A DNA stretch of 64,000 nt from the NCBI RefSeq assembly GCF_012641275.1, contig NZ_JABAIA010000002.1, positions 992,001 through 1,056,000 of the forward strand, given 5' to 3'. Position 1 is the first letter of the stretch. Each line of letters begins with the position of its first letter. The notes beneath the pieces were generated by a model. It was given only the letters and a program-made list of their open reading frames with translations. It ran no database searches and had not been told where the DNA came from. Shown here one piece after another: positions 45,781 through 54,209 of the stretch. A program made the position numbers and the translations under genes. This stretch comes from Chitinophaga varians (lineage in GTDB: Bacteria; Bacteroidota; Bacteroidia; Chitinophagales; Chitinophagaceae).

Positions 45781-46735
45781 TCCGGGCGATGCCATAACGG
45801 CTGGTATCGCGCGTGCTCCAGGAGATATTCCCTTCCATCATATGTTCCAGCATAAGGATATAGCGGTCCAGCAACGGATAATCATGCCCGGAGCTGAGCG
45901 ACAGCACCACATCTGCGGTATGCAGGAATTGCCTGATTTCGTCATCATGGATAGCGGCCGCTTCGTGGACTGCCTGCTCCAGAGACACCTGCTTTTTGTT
46001 TTTGATCATCATCACCAGGTTCAGTTCATCTCCCTGTTCCAGTTCTTTGGTATAGGAAAACAGATCGTTGGCCCAGCAGATGGTCCGGCTGGTAAGCAGG
46101 CCCAGGTCCTTGATCAGGGAGTCAGCATACCAGGACGCTGGCAGGAACACGTCTTCCATGATTTCGGCGAGGTCGAGGAAGAAGTTGGCGCCGCCGATGC
46201 CCGGGCGATGCAGCATATAATCTTCTAATGTGATATCATCTGTGGAGGTCACATGTTGCATGCGCCAGCTGTTGGACATAAAGGCGGCGTGGAGACTGCT
46301 GGTGAACCGTTGTTGCCAGTCGGCCGGTCCTATCTGTACCATGCGCAGCCAGATGTCCTGCATGGCCACCAGCAGGGGCGGGTCTTGCTGGGGCACCGCC
46401 TGGTATTTGCCTTTCAGTACGCCGATCATTTTGCCGGCGAGGGCTTCAAAGCCGCCAGGGTTGTTGAGGGTGATACGGTCTATCTCGTCGTCCCAGAGGA
46501 ACAGCAGGGTGTTGAAATCGGCCGCAACAGACAGCCTGAACAGGTCGGCATTGGGGAACATGCGGGCCACCATCCAGGAGAATTTCTGTTCCTGGTACAG
46601 CTGCCATTGGCCGTTGCCGCTGTCCAGCCCGAATTTCCTGACCCACGCCGCCGTATGACGGTCGGCTTTTTCAACCAAAGGATTGAGTTTTCCCGGGAAG
46701 GGGCAATACAGCCCCGGAAGTGTTGTCGTTTCCAT
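45749..46735 (-). CDS. Class I terpene synthase
   Basis: The 328-aa protein has all class I terpene cyclase marks: the Mg-binding Asp-rich motif DDEID (residues 82-86), the NSE triad NDLFSYTKE (N223, S227, E231), an Arg in RPGIGG (177) likely to sense diphosphate, and the C-terminal RY pair (R313, Y314) after ISWSTRD. It should ionise and cyclise a linear prenyl diphosphate in the cytoplasm, most likely a sesquiterpene or diterpene by size; the product cannot be predicted by eye. No prenyltransferase, P450 or methyltransferase is adjacent. The last residues, TNYELRVTNY, come from an intergenic repeat and lie beyond the normal family end. Confidence 0.93.
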   Translation of the reverse strand: METTTLPGLYCPFPGKLNPLVEKADRHTAAWVRKFGLDSGNGQWQLYQEQKFSWMVARMFPNADLFRLSVAADFNTLLFLWDDEIDRITLNNPGGFEALAGKMIGVLKGKYQAVPQQDPPLLVAMQDIWLRMVQIGPADWQQRFTSSLHAAFMSNSWRMQHVTSTDDITLEDYMLHRPGIGGANFFLDLAEIMEDVFLPASWYADSLIKDLGLLTSRTICWANDLFSYTKELEQGDELNLVMMIKNKKQVSLEQAVHEAAAIHDDEIRQFLHTADVVLSLSSGHDYPLLDRYILMLEHMMEGNISWSTRDTSRYGIARTNYELRVTNY

Positions 46736-46993
46736 AAAACTGAATATTTAAGTGTTTAAAAAGCGGAGGTGGACGCGTGTTTTGGGTGCTTTGATAACCT
46801 GTACCGGTGGTAAACAGTCTTCACGGATCAATCTGCTCGTTCGTTGGCTCGAATAAGGCCGGGATAGTTGGCAGGGCAAAACAGGACGCACCTAAAATTA
46901 AGACTGTGGCGTTAATTAGCCGCAGCAATTCCGCAGTTTAATGGAAGCGGGAGGATAATACGAGGTTGGGATCTGCCCGTCAGGGGGGTGAAA
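46736..46993. other. Intergenic region upstream of an orphan terminator
   Basis: About 260 bp without a plausible ORF lie between the divergent terpene synthase start and a terminator-like hairpin that points rightward. The right half is G-rich (GGGAGGATAATACGAGG). A small RNA ending at the hairpin is possible. No tRNA, 6S, SRP or riboswitch pattern is recognisable. Confidence 0.35.
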
Positions 46994-47038
46994 AGCCGGG
47001 GTTGAAGGAGGTCGTTCACCCCCGGCTGTATTTTTTTT
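46994..47038 (+). terminator. Orphan intrinsic terminator upstream of cas6
   Basis: AGCCGGGG (46994-47001) pairs with CCCCGGCT (47020-47027). TGAA/TTCA extends the stem past one mismatch, an 8-nt loop closes it, and eight T residues follow (47031-47038). No gene precedes it on this strand for more than 1.2 kb, so it either ends a small RNA or insulates cas6. Confidence 0.75.
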
Positions 47039-47146
47039 GTTGGGTTGATAGTACTTATTGGGGTCTAAGGCAGTTAGTAGTTCAGAAAACTGATCGTATT
47101 GTTCGTGTTGTTGTTTGCTACAGTCATCATTTATTCATTTGTAAAC

Positions 47147-47947
47147 ATGCGTTTCCGAATTAAGCTAAAAGCCACTCAACCAGCAGCCGTCATTCCAATT
47201 AATTACCCTTACGCCTTATCGGCAGTGATTTTTAAGATATTACACCAGGCGGATGAAGCATATGCAGCTTTCCTCCATGACAGAGGATATTCCCGTCCCG
47301 GCTCCCTCAAAGTATTTAAACTGTTTTCTTTTTCAGAGATCCGTACTGCCTTTCGCATTGAAGGAGACCGTTTCCGTTTTCTCACTGATGAGGCGATGTT
47401 CATGATCTCTTTTCATCTGCCGCAGGCCGCCCAAAGTTTTATCCGGGGGCTGTTTCTCGAAGAAACCATTGAAATCGGCGACCGTCGCAGTCAGGCGGCG
47501 TTTGTCGTGACAGAAGTGCATCCCACGCCGACGCCGCTGGAAAACATTCCGGACAGGGAAGTCCGGGAAATCCTGCTGCAACCCTTCTCACCGCTGGTTT
47601 GCGGCACTAAAAACGACCGGGGATATTATGATTTCCTGTCGCCACAGCATCCTGATTTCGTGACACAGCTGGTGCATAACTGGCGTGAGAAATTTATCAC
47701 TATGTACGGCGAAGACCAGGCAGACAAGCTGTTTGATCCGGTCAGCGTAGAAGTGGTGATGATGGAGAAACCACCCAAATCACGGTTGGTGACCATTAAG
47801 GCTGATACACCACAGGAAACGAAGATCCGCGGCTACACTAACTTCCGGCTTAAAGTCAAAGGCGCGGGACAGGCGCTGAAACTATTGGCAGATGCTGGCG
47901 CAGGCGTATATAACAGCTCAGGCATGGGAAGCCTGCATATCCTGTGA
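47147..47947 (+). CDS. cas6: CRISPR-associated endoribonuclease Cas6 (solitary)
   Basis: The 266-aa protein is a RAMP-fold Cas6, which cuts CRISPR precursor RNA at the base of repeat hairpins. The family N-terminus MRFRIKLKA leads into IPINYPYALSAVIFKIL and the helix with a likely catalytic His (H33 or H44, HQADEAYAAFLHDRGY). FKLFSFS follows (58-63), then the second ferredoxin-like half with RLVTIKADTPQETKIRGY and the C-terminal glycine-rich loop GAGVYNSSGMGSL (251-263). An upstream TTG at 47099 would add 16 hydrophobic residues and is rejected. No cas gene or repeat array occurs in the 47 kb to the left or 16 kb to the right. It is flanked by terminators on both sides and so forms its own transcription unit. 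Confidence 0.93.
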   Translation: MRFRIKLKATQPAAVIPINYPYALSAVIFKILHQADEAYAAFLHDRGYSRPGSLKVFKLFSFSEIRTAFRIEGDRFRFLTDEAMFMISFHLPQAAQSFIRGLFLEETIEIGDRRSQAAFVVTEVHPTPTPLENIPDREVREILLQPFSPLVCGTKNDRGYYDFLSPQHPDFVTQLVHNWREKFITMYGEDQADKLFDPVSVEVVMMEKPPKSRLVTIKADTPQETKIRGYTNFRLKVKGAGQALKLLADAGAGVYNSSGMGSLHIL

Positions 47948-48084
47948 GATGTTTTTTAAGAAGCTTATTTTCCCTTTTTTATACATGTACACCGCCTGTT
48001 GCTTTTTTGAGTCGATCTAACAGGAAAATCTATTCACTTCAAATATGTTTCAATAGTTGCTGCAGTGAAATAGAATGTGGAAAG

Positions 48085-48135
48085 TCGTCAATCGTCAGCA
48101 TAAATTTTATGTTTGGCGGTTGGCGATTTTTATTT
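48085..48135 (+). terminator. Long hairpin terminator downstream of cas6
   Basis: Thirteen consecutive pairs (48085-48097 with 48114-48126) include three G-U wobbles. An inner 6-bp stem CATAAA/TTTATG sits on top, and TTTTTATTT follows. The wobbles pair only in the plus-strand transcript; on the minus strand they become A-C mismatches. It therefore belongs to cas6 or to an RNA from its 3' region. The 137 bp between the cas6 stop and the stem hold no ORF. Confidence 0.75.
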
Positions 48136-48160
48136 GAAGACGATGATTGGATTTGAATTT

Positions 48161-50977
48161 CTACAATCCTTCATCCACCAGGTACAACACCGATTCATAA
48201 TTCTTCTTCACCGCCGCAGACATCGCAATTTCACATGTCTTTGTAGACGAATAATACCCATCATGCTCGTTACATTTCACTTCCATTGACTCAGGACGTG
48301 TAGCCGACGCCGTTAGCTCGGGGAACAAGAACCCGCGATCTCCGGCCATGCCACAGCACCCTGCGTTTTTGGGCACAATCACTTCTTCTGCAAAAAACTG
48401 TGCTACACGGACAAACTTATGCCCGGTCTTCATTTTCTCCAGTGAGCACACCGGGTGCAGCGCGATGCTTTTTTTCTTGTTGACGGCCGTGACTTTCGGC
48501 AGTATGAAATCATGCAGGAAGTCTACGGCATCAAGGATCTGCAGCTGATCGAATTTCTTTTTGTTGGCATCAGTGAGTGTAGGGCGCACATGATGCAGCG
48601 TGTAAGCGCAGGAGCTGACATCGATGACTACCGGCAGCGTGCCCTGACGGGTATCGTTCCACAGCTTGTCGATGATATGATTGGCGGTATGCTGGTACGC
48701 ATCTTTATATCCTTTGGAAGAAAAGATCTGGCTGCAACAGGTACCGCTAAGGTTATCGGGAACGACTACGGAGATACCGGCTTTGTCACATACGCTCAGG
48801 AAGGTCTCCATGAGGTTTTTGGATTTCCCTTCGTAGGTGCCGAGCATACGGGAGATACAGGCCGGGAAATATACGATGGAGGCATCGGCGGACTGCCGCG
48901 GCTGAAGGATGTTCAGCTTAGGCGCAGGTGACAGCTGCGTGGACCATAGCGGCACGGAAGGAATAATGCTCCGGATACCTTTGGTAAGGTTGGTCATCGC
49001 CTTGGCGCCAAATACCTGGTTGATGCCGGTGCCGACCTGAATAGCTGTTCTGGCGGCCCATTCCACAGTTTTGAAGTGTTTGGCCACCTGCAGCGCGAAC
49101 TTGTTGGCCGTAGCCGAATGGTTTTCCCGGCGCAGACGTTTCACCAGGTCGCCGGTATTGATGTCTACCGGGCAGGCGGTGGCACAGAGGCCGTCCACCG
49201 CGCAGGTTTCCAGCACATCGTACTGGTACTGGTCCAGCAGGACTTTATAATTGGCCTTGTCGCCGTTTTTCTGCAATTGTTTGAGCGCCCTGCGGATAAC
49301 GATCCTTCTGCGGGGCGTGGTGGTGATATCACGACTGGGACATTTATGTTCGCAGTAGCCGCATTCGATACAGCGGTCCACCTCTTCTTCTACGGTAGGC
49401 AGCTCCTTCAGGTGCTTGAGATGCGCGCGGGCATCGGGATTGATGATCACACCGGGATTGAGCAGGTTATGCGGATCGGCGGCCTCTTTGACCTTTTTCA
49501 TGATCTCATAGGCGTCGCCGCCCCATTCTGTTTCCACGAACGGCGCCATATTACGGCCGGTGCCGTGTTCTGCTTTGAGGGTGCCATCATATTTGTTGAC
49601 TACGAGCGCTACCACGTCCTGCATAAAAAGCTCGTAGCGGGTCACTTCGTCGGGCGTGTTGAACGACTGTGTAACAACGAAGTGGATGTTGCCATCTTTT
49701 GCGTGCCCGAAGATGATGGCGTTGAGATAATTATATTGAACGAAAAGCTTCTGCAGATCGAGGATGGCGTCGCCGAGTTTGGCCACCGGGAATGCGATAT
49801 CTTCCAGGATAACGGTAGTACCGCTGGCGCGAACGGCGCCTACGGCGGGGAACAGCCCCTTACGCACTTTCCAGAAGAAAGCCTGCTCGGCCGGGTTAGT
49901 AGTGAATACCGGCGGTTCGGACATATCAAGACTGGTGGCGGAAGCCATGAAACCGTTGACACGGGCGTCGAGGGCGGCCTGCGTTTCTTCCTGGAATTCT
50001 ATCAGCAGCGCGGCAGCTGTTTCGGGCAGCGTTTTCACGATGGCGGGCATGCCGTCCATATCTTCTACGGCGCGCAGGGAAGCCCTGTCCATCAGCTCCA
50101 CCATCAGGGCGCCGGCATTGGTCAGCGGCACAATAGCCTGGCAGGCGGCGTAGATGGTCGGGAAATACAGCAGCGCGGTGGATTTGTAGGCATAGTCCGG
50201 CACAGTGTCCATCACGGCTTCGGCGATGAACGCCAGGGTGCCTTCGGCGCCTATCAGCAGGTGGGCCATGATGTCCAGCGGATGGTGATAGTCGATGAAG
50301 GCGTTCAGCGCATAGCCTACCGTATTTTTGGTCTGGTACTTTTGACGGATACGGTCGTGTAAAGCCTGATCGGCGGCGATCCGGTCGCGGAAATCAGCCA
50401 GGCTTACAAACAGCGGCGCACACTCCATCTCAAAACGGGCATAATCATTTTTATGCTCTGTACTGAAGGTATTGCCATCAGGCAGGATAAATTTGATGTA
50501 GCGCGTGGTATGGTAGGAATTGAGCGCTACGCCACAACACATGCCGCTGGAGTTGTTGGACAGGATACCGCCCATCATGGCGGAGTTGATACTGGAAGGA
50601 TCAGGCCCGATTTTGCGGGCGTGTTTCTTCAGATAGGTGTTCACCATAGCCCCGGTGATGCCCGGCTGCACACGCACGGCCTGCCCGTTTTCCTCTATCT
50701 GTATTTTATTCCAGTACTGGCTGAGGTCTACCAGGATGCCATCAGTGATGGACTGGCCGGAAAGACTGGTACCACCGGTACGGAATACCAGCGGAATCCG
50801 GTGCTGCTGCGAAAAACGAAACAAAGCCACGATCTCTTTTTCACCGATCGGTTGTACCACCGCCTGCGGCACCAGGTGGTAGAAGCCTGCATCTGAGGCA
50901 TATGAGATAAGATCTATATACCTGGACTTGATACGATTATCAGGTAAGATGTTTTTGAGTTCGTGTGCAATGTTCAT
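48161..50977 (-). CDS. FAD/4Fe-4S D-lactate dehydrogenase-type oxidoreductase
   Basis: The 938-aa protein fuses an FAD-linked oxidase (about residues 1-520) with a ferredoxin and cysteine-rich electron-transfer half. The FAD domain carries VVQPIGEKEIVALFRFS, FRTGGTSLSGQS, GPDPSSINSAMMGGILSNNSSG and GTLKAEHGTGRNMAPF. Two Fe-S motifs follow, CIECGYCEHKCP and CAVDGLCATACPVD, and the tail has CCG-type cysteines (SGTCCSQ, AGCCGMAGDRG). This layout is that of quinone-linked D-lactate dehydrogenase (Dld-II) or D-2-hydroxyglutarate/glycolate oxidases. It oxidises a 2-hydroxy acid at the inner face of the membrane and feeds electrons to the respiratory chain. It stands alone; the exact substrate is uncertain. 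Confidence 0.9.
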   Translation of the reverse strand: MNIAHELKNILPDNRIKSRYIDLISYASDAGFYHLVPQAVVQPIGEKEIVALFRFSQQHRIPLVFRTGGTSLSGQSITDGILVDLSQYWNKIQIEENGQAVRVQPGITGAMVNTYLKKHARKIGPDPSSINSAMMGGILSNNSSGMCCGVALNSYHTTRYIKFILPDGNTFSTEHKNDYARFEMECAPLFVSLADFRDRIAADQALHDRIRQKYQTKNTVGYALNAFIDYHHPLDIMAHLLIGAEGTLAFIAEAVMDTVPDYAYKSTALLYFPTIYAACQAIVPLTNAGALMVELMDRASLRAVEDMDGMPAIVKTLPETAAALLIEFQEETQAALDARVNGFMASATSLDMSEPPVFTTNPAEQAFFWKVRKGLFPAVGAVRASGTTVILEDIAFPVAKLGDAILDLQKLFVQYNYLNAIIFGHAKDGNIHFVVTQSFNTPDEVTRYELFMQDVVALVVNKYDGTLKAEHGTGRNMAPFVETEWGGDAYEIMKKVKEAADPHNLLNPGVIINPDARAHLKHLKELPTVEEEVDRCIECGYCEHKCPSRDITTTPRRRIVIRRALKQLQKNGDKANYKVLLDQYQYDVLETCAVDGLCATACPVDINTGDLVKRLRRENHSATANKFALQVAKHFKTVEWAARTAIQVGTGINQVFGAKAMTNLTKGIRSIIPSVPLWSTQLSPAPKLNILQPRQSADASIVYFPACISRMLGTYEGKSKNLMETFLSVCDKAGISVVVPDNLSGTCCSQIFSSKGYKDAYQHTANHIIDKLWNDTRQGTLPVVIDVSSCAYTLHHVRPTLTDANKKKFDQLQILDAVDFLHDFILPKVTAVNKKKSIALHPVCSLEKMKTGHKFVRVAQFFAEEVIVPKNAGCCGMAGDRGFLFPELTASATRPESMEVKCNEHDGYYSSTKTCEIAMSAAVKKNYESVLYLVDEGL

Positions 50978-51083
50978 GGCGACTTTCCTTATTCCTTGAC
51001 TGGTTGAATTTCACATTATGGGTAGCAAGTTATATAACTTTTATATCTTTAGCCACCGCTTTTCTTAATAACCACTATCAACC

Positions 51084-53339
51084 ATGCCCGGAACTAAAAA
51101 CCTGTTGCCATTTTTTCTATTTGCTGAACTTCTTCTGATAATGCCTGTGCTGGCCCATGCCCAGCAACCATCGAAAGATACGGTGCCTCCGCCTAAAGTC
51201 CGCCAGCTGTCGGAGATCTCTGTTGTGCAACAGAAAGCGCTGGTGGAGCGGAAGACAGACCGTGTGATCTACAATGTGACCAGTAGCGTGAGTGCTGCCG
51301 GCGCCAATGGACTGGAGGTAATGGCCCGGGTGCCGGGACTACGGGTGACAGACAACCTGGTCGCCATCGCCGGCAAAGGTGCGGTGAAGGTGATGGTCAA
51401 CGGGCGGATTATCCCGCTGGCAGGGGAAGACCTGCAACGGTACCTGAAGTCCATGTCAGCAGGAGAGATTGCCCGCGTGGAAGTGATCACCAATCCGTCG
51501 GCCGCTTACGATGCAGATGGCAATGCCGGTCTGATCAATATCGTCACGCGGCGTGACAGGAACCAAGGCTTCAGCGGGGAAATCCAGGCCAGCGGCAAAT
51601 TGTCGGACTACGGTTTCAAACCGTTGTATGGGGTGACTAACTACGGCACAGCGGCGGTAGGTGGCAATTTCAGCTACAATACCCATAAATGGTCGTTCTA
51701 TGGCAATGCCAACTACGAACACGGCCGCTTCCTGGAAGGCTTCGGCATAGACCTGCAATATCCAAATCAGTTCTGGTCACAGACGGACACCGGCAACTAT
51801 AAAATCCGTAATCTCAACCTGGTGCTGGGTACGGACTACAAGATAAGTAACCGCACTACCATCGGATTTAACTACAGCGGCGCCCGTACCGCCTACATTG
51901 GTGATGACCATGTGAATAACCCGGTATATATTGGTGATGACCATGTGAACAACCCGGTATATAATACCCGCGGGCAGCTCGATTCGCTGCTGCGGACTTT
52001 TGCGACCTATCAGCCGGTAGCCTGGAGCACAGGGCTGAACCTGCACCTGGTGACAAAACTGGATTCCAGTGGCAGACAGCTGTCTGTTGATGCCGATTAT
52101 TTTAACTACTACCGTACCGATCAGTCAGACTTCATCAGTCAACGGTATGACGGAAAAGGAGACGCCATCGCCAACGGCACCACCAAATATTTTGACACCA
52201 ACAAACAGGCCATCAATATTTACACCCTGAAAGCCGACCTGCAATGGCCTACCACCTTTGCCACCTACGCCTTCGGCGGAAAACTGAGCTTTATTGATAA
52301 CTACAGCAACGTCTTCTATTATAAAAATCTCCATGGTGAAATGGAGTATGATAAAAACCTGAGTAACGAATACGACTATACGGAAAATACCCAGGCGGTA
52401 TATGCCACTGCATCTAAAGAAGCGGGTAAATGGAAACTGAATGCCGGCCTGCGTATGGAAGCCACACAGACAAAAGGGGTTTCCCATGTGCAGGACAAAA
52501 CCATGAACAACAATTACGTGAAGCTGTTCCCGTCTTTCTCCGCTGCCTGGAATTACAATGATGATAACCATTTTGCTTTTACGTTTGGTAAACGTATCAA
52601 CCGGCCGGTATTCTGGGACCTGAACCCCTATAAGTCACTGACCACCGCCTACAGCTACCTGGAAGGCAACCCTTACCTGCAACCGGAATACAACAGCAAC
52701 TTCGAGCTGTCGCATCACTGGCGCGAACGCTTTACTGCCGCAGCTTTTCTGAATATCACCAACAACGGCTTTAACCGTATCACCCTGGCCATGCCGGATG
52801 ATCATACCGTATATACCACACCGTTAAACTTCCTGAAGATATACCGCTATGGCCTCTCTGCCAGCGCTACGCTGCAGCCATTGCCCTGGCTGGAAAGCAT
52901 TAACCAGGTGAGCGGTTATCATACTGACGCCCGCAGCGCGCTGCCCAATATCCCTGATATTGATGGCATGAGCGTATACCTGGCCACCAATAATAATATC
53001 GCGCTTAATAAAGACAAAACACTGATGGTGGCACTCAATTTCTGGTGCCAGTTCCCCGAAGTGGACCATAACGGCAAATCCAATACCTATTACAATATGG
53101 ACCTCGGCATTAAAGCCCTCTGCCTGCAAAACCGCATGAGCATTGCGCTCAACGGGGCAGACCTGTTCCGGTCCAGTGCCAGTGTCATACGGTCTGAAGT
53201 GAACTACATCCCGCAGACGTTTACCCATTTTCAGGTGAACCGTCATATACGCCTCTCCGTTAGTTACAAACTGGGACAATCTACCCGTAAGCGGGAGATA
53301 CGGGGCACCGGCAATGAAGAGGAGAAGAAACGAACGTGA
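51084..53339 (+). CDS. TonB-dependent-receptor-like outer membrane beta-barrel protein
   Basis: The 751-aa protein has a signal peptide (to about residue 26, ending LAHAQ), a plug domain with LSEISVVQQKALVERKTDRV and GLEVMARVPGLRVTDN, and ARVEVITNPSAAYDADGNAG before the barrel. It matches the 'outer membrane beta-barrel family' of Bacteroidota, TonB-receptor relatives that often lack a SusD partner. The barrel runs from about residue 165 to the end, which finishes with a basic tail rather than the usual aromatic residue. No SusD-like gene follows. A 33-bp in-frame tandem duplication encodes YIGDDHVNNPV twice near residue 271. The ligand is unknown. Confidence 0.9.
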   Translation: MPGTKNLLPFFLFAELLLIMPVLAHAQQPSKDTVPPPKVRQLSEISVVQQKALVERKTDRVIYNVTSSVSAAGANGLEVMARVPGLRVTDNLVAIAGKGAVKVMVNGRIIPLAGEDLQRYLKSMSAGEIARVEVITNPSAAYDADGNAGLINIVTRRDRNQGFSGEIQASGKLSDYGFKPLYGVTNYGTAAVGGNFSYNTHKWSFYGNANYEHGRFLEGFGIDLQYPNQFWSQTDTGNYKIRNLNLVLGTDYKISNRTTIGFNYSGARTAYIGDDHVNNPVYIGDDHVNNPVYNTRGQLDSLLRTFATYQPVAWSTGLNLHLVTKLDSSGRQLSVDADYFNYYRTDQSDFISQRYDGKGDAIANGTTKYFDTNKQAINIYTLKADLQWPTTFATYAFGGKLSFIDNYSNVFYYKNLHGEMEYDKNLSNEYDYTENTQAVYATASKEAGKWKLNAGLRMEATQTKGVSHVQDKTMNNNYVKLFPSFSAAWNYNDDNHFAFTFGKRINRPVFWDLNPYKSLTTAYSYLEGNPYLQPEYNSNFELSHHWRERFTAAAFLNITNNGFNRITLAMPDDHTVYTTPLNFLKIYRYGLSASATLQPLPWLESINQVSGYHTDARSALPNIPDIDGMSVYLATNNNIALNKDKTLMVALNFWCQFPEVDHNGKSNTYYNMDLGIKALCLQNRMSIALNGADLFRSSASVIRSEVNYIPQTFTHFQVNRHIRLSVSYKLGQSTRKREIRGTGNEEEKKRT
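51894..51959 (+). repeat. In-frame 33-bp tandem duplication in receptor gene
   Basis: Two 33-bp units (51894-51926 and 51927-51959) differ at only two synonymous positions and each encodes YIGDDHVNNPV. The length is a multiple of three, so the frame is kept. Its near identity implies a recent slippage event in a predicted extracellular loop or strand of the barrel. Confidence 0.9.
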
Positions 53340-53460
53340 TCCCGTCCCGGGGCTGAAGCCTTGGCTACGATGTGAGTCAGGCTGTTTTTCTGGAGATTTA
53401 AAAATTAATTAGATGGGGTTTTTCCTGTAGAATCAATGCTGTGGCTGCTTTGTGTGGAAT

Positions 53461-53489
53461 TTGAACAATTGTTTTAAAAAGTTGTTCAA
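53461..53489. promoter_or_regulatory. 29-bp dyad operator upstream of tetR
   Basis: TTGAACAA (53461-53468) and TTGTTCAA (53482-53489) are perfect inverted arms around a partly symmetric TTTTAAAA centre. The right arm overlaps the expected -33 region of a promoter whose -7 is TAGCTTTA at 53507-53514. A closely matching 29-bp site precedes the exporter operon. Confidence 0.7.
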
Positions 53490-53506
53490 TTTTCAATTTA
53501 TTGCTT

Positions 53507-53514
53507 TAGCTTTA
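53507..53514 (+). promoter_or_regulatory. -7 promoter element of tetR
   Basis: TAGCTTTA differs from TAnnTTTG at one position and is the same octamer as in the porin promoter. It lies 16 bp before the tetR start codon, 17 bp after the operator. Confidence 0.45.
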
Positions 53515-53530
53515 TAGTAAAATCAGGCAT

Positions 53531-54142
53531 ATGGCAGGAAAAAAGGAACAGGACGCCAGCACAGAAGAAAGGATACTGGCAGCAGCACGAGTAGTGTTTA
53601 CCCGTAAAGGGTTTGCGGCCACTAAGGTGCGCGATATCGCTGCGGAGGCGGATATCAACCTGTCGCTGGTCAATTACTATTTCCGCAGTAAAGAGAAACT
53701 CTTTGAAGTGGTGATGGCGGAAGCTGTACAGAAGCTGGTATTTGAGATCAGTACCTTTTTTAATGATAAACAGCTGAGCATCCCGGAGAAGATCACCAAG
53801 GCGGTCAACTACTATATAGACCTGCTGTTGGAAAACCCCGATTTTCCCCTGTTTTTGGTCAATGAGGTGATTACGGGAGATGATATGTTTACCCGTTATG
53901 CACAGCAGAACACATTGTTCCAATCGGACCTGTTCAGGCAATTATTTGCCATGAAAGAAGAAGGTAAATTATCTGTTCACCCGGTGCATATTATGATGAA
54001 CGTAATAGGGCTGGTGGTAATGCCTTTTCTGGCGAGGCCACTCCTGGAGCGCAACGAGCTGGTGAAAGACGGAGAGTTTGTAACGTTGATGAATGAACGT
54101 AGAAAGCTGATCCCGTTATGGCTGAAAGGCATGTTGGGGTAA
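53531..54142 (+). CDS. TetR/AcrR-family transcriptional repressor
   Basis: The 203-aa protein has an N-terminal TetR helix-turn-helix (residues about 14-60: RILAAARVVFTRKGFAATKV, then INLSLVNYYFRSKEKLF) and an all-helical ligand-binding half that differs from TetR itself, as is usual. It lies directly upstream of, and on the same strand as, a TolC-HlyD-ABC exporter operon. This matches the E. coli CecR (YbiH)-YbhGFSR arrangement. Matching 29-bp dyads before its own gene and before the exporter operon strongly suggest that it represses both, with release by an exported compound. The inducer is unknown. Confidence 0.92.
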   Translation: MAGKKEQDASTEERILAAARVVFTRKGFAATKVRDIAAEADINLSLVNYYFRSKEKLFEVVMAEAVQKLVFEISTFFNDKQLSIPEKITKAVNYYIDLLLENPDFPLFLVNEVITGDDMFTRYAQQNTLFQSDLFRQLFAMKEEGKLSVHPVHIMMNVIGLVVMPFLARPLLERNELVKDGEFVTLMNERRKLIPLWLKGMLG

Positions 54143-54165
54143 CCGCCCCTTTTTTTGCAGATGGA

Positions 54166-54194
54166 TTGAACAGTTTTTTAAAACAATAATTCAA
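54166..54194. promoter_or_regulatory. Second 29-bp operator, upstream of exporter operon
   Basis: TTGAACAG...AATTCAA spans exactly 29 bp like the tetR site, with the same outer TTGAAnnnnTTCAA frame and a central TTTTTTAAAA. It is less symmetric than the first and ends 15 bp before the TolC start codon. Confidence 0.65.
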
Positions 54195-54209
54195 ACCGAA
54201 TCATGCATC

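Noticed and set aside
47948..48160. CRISPR array beside cas6
   Set aside because: Only one repeat-like segment is present and no second copy or regular spacing exists here or elsewhere in the window that I can see.
49076..50362. 428-aa open frame on the plus strand
   Set aside because: It lies wholly antisense to the D-lactate dehydrogenase gene, whose motifs are complete. High third-position G/C creates such frames.
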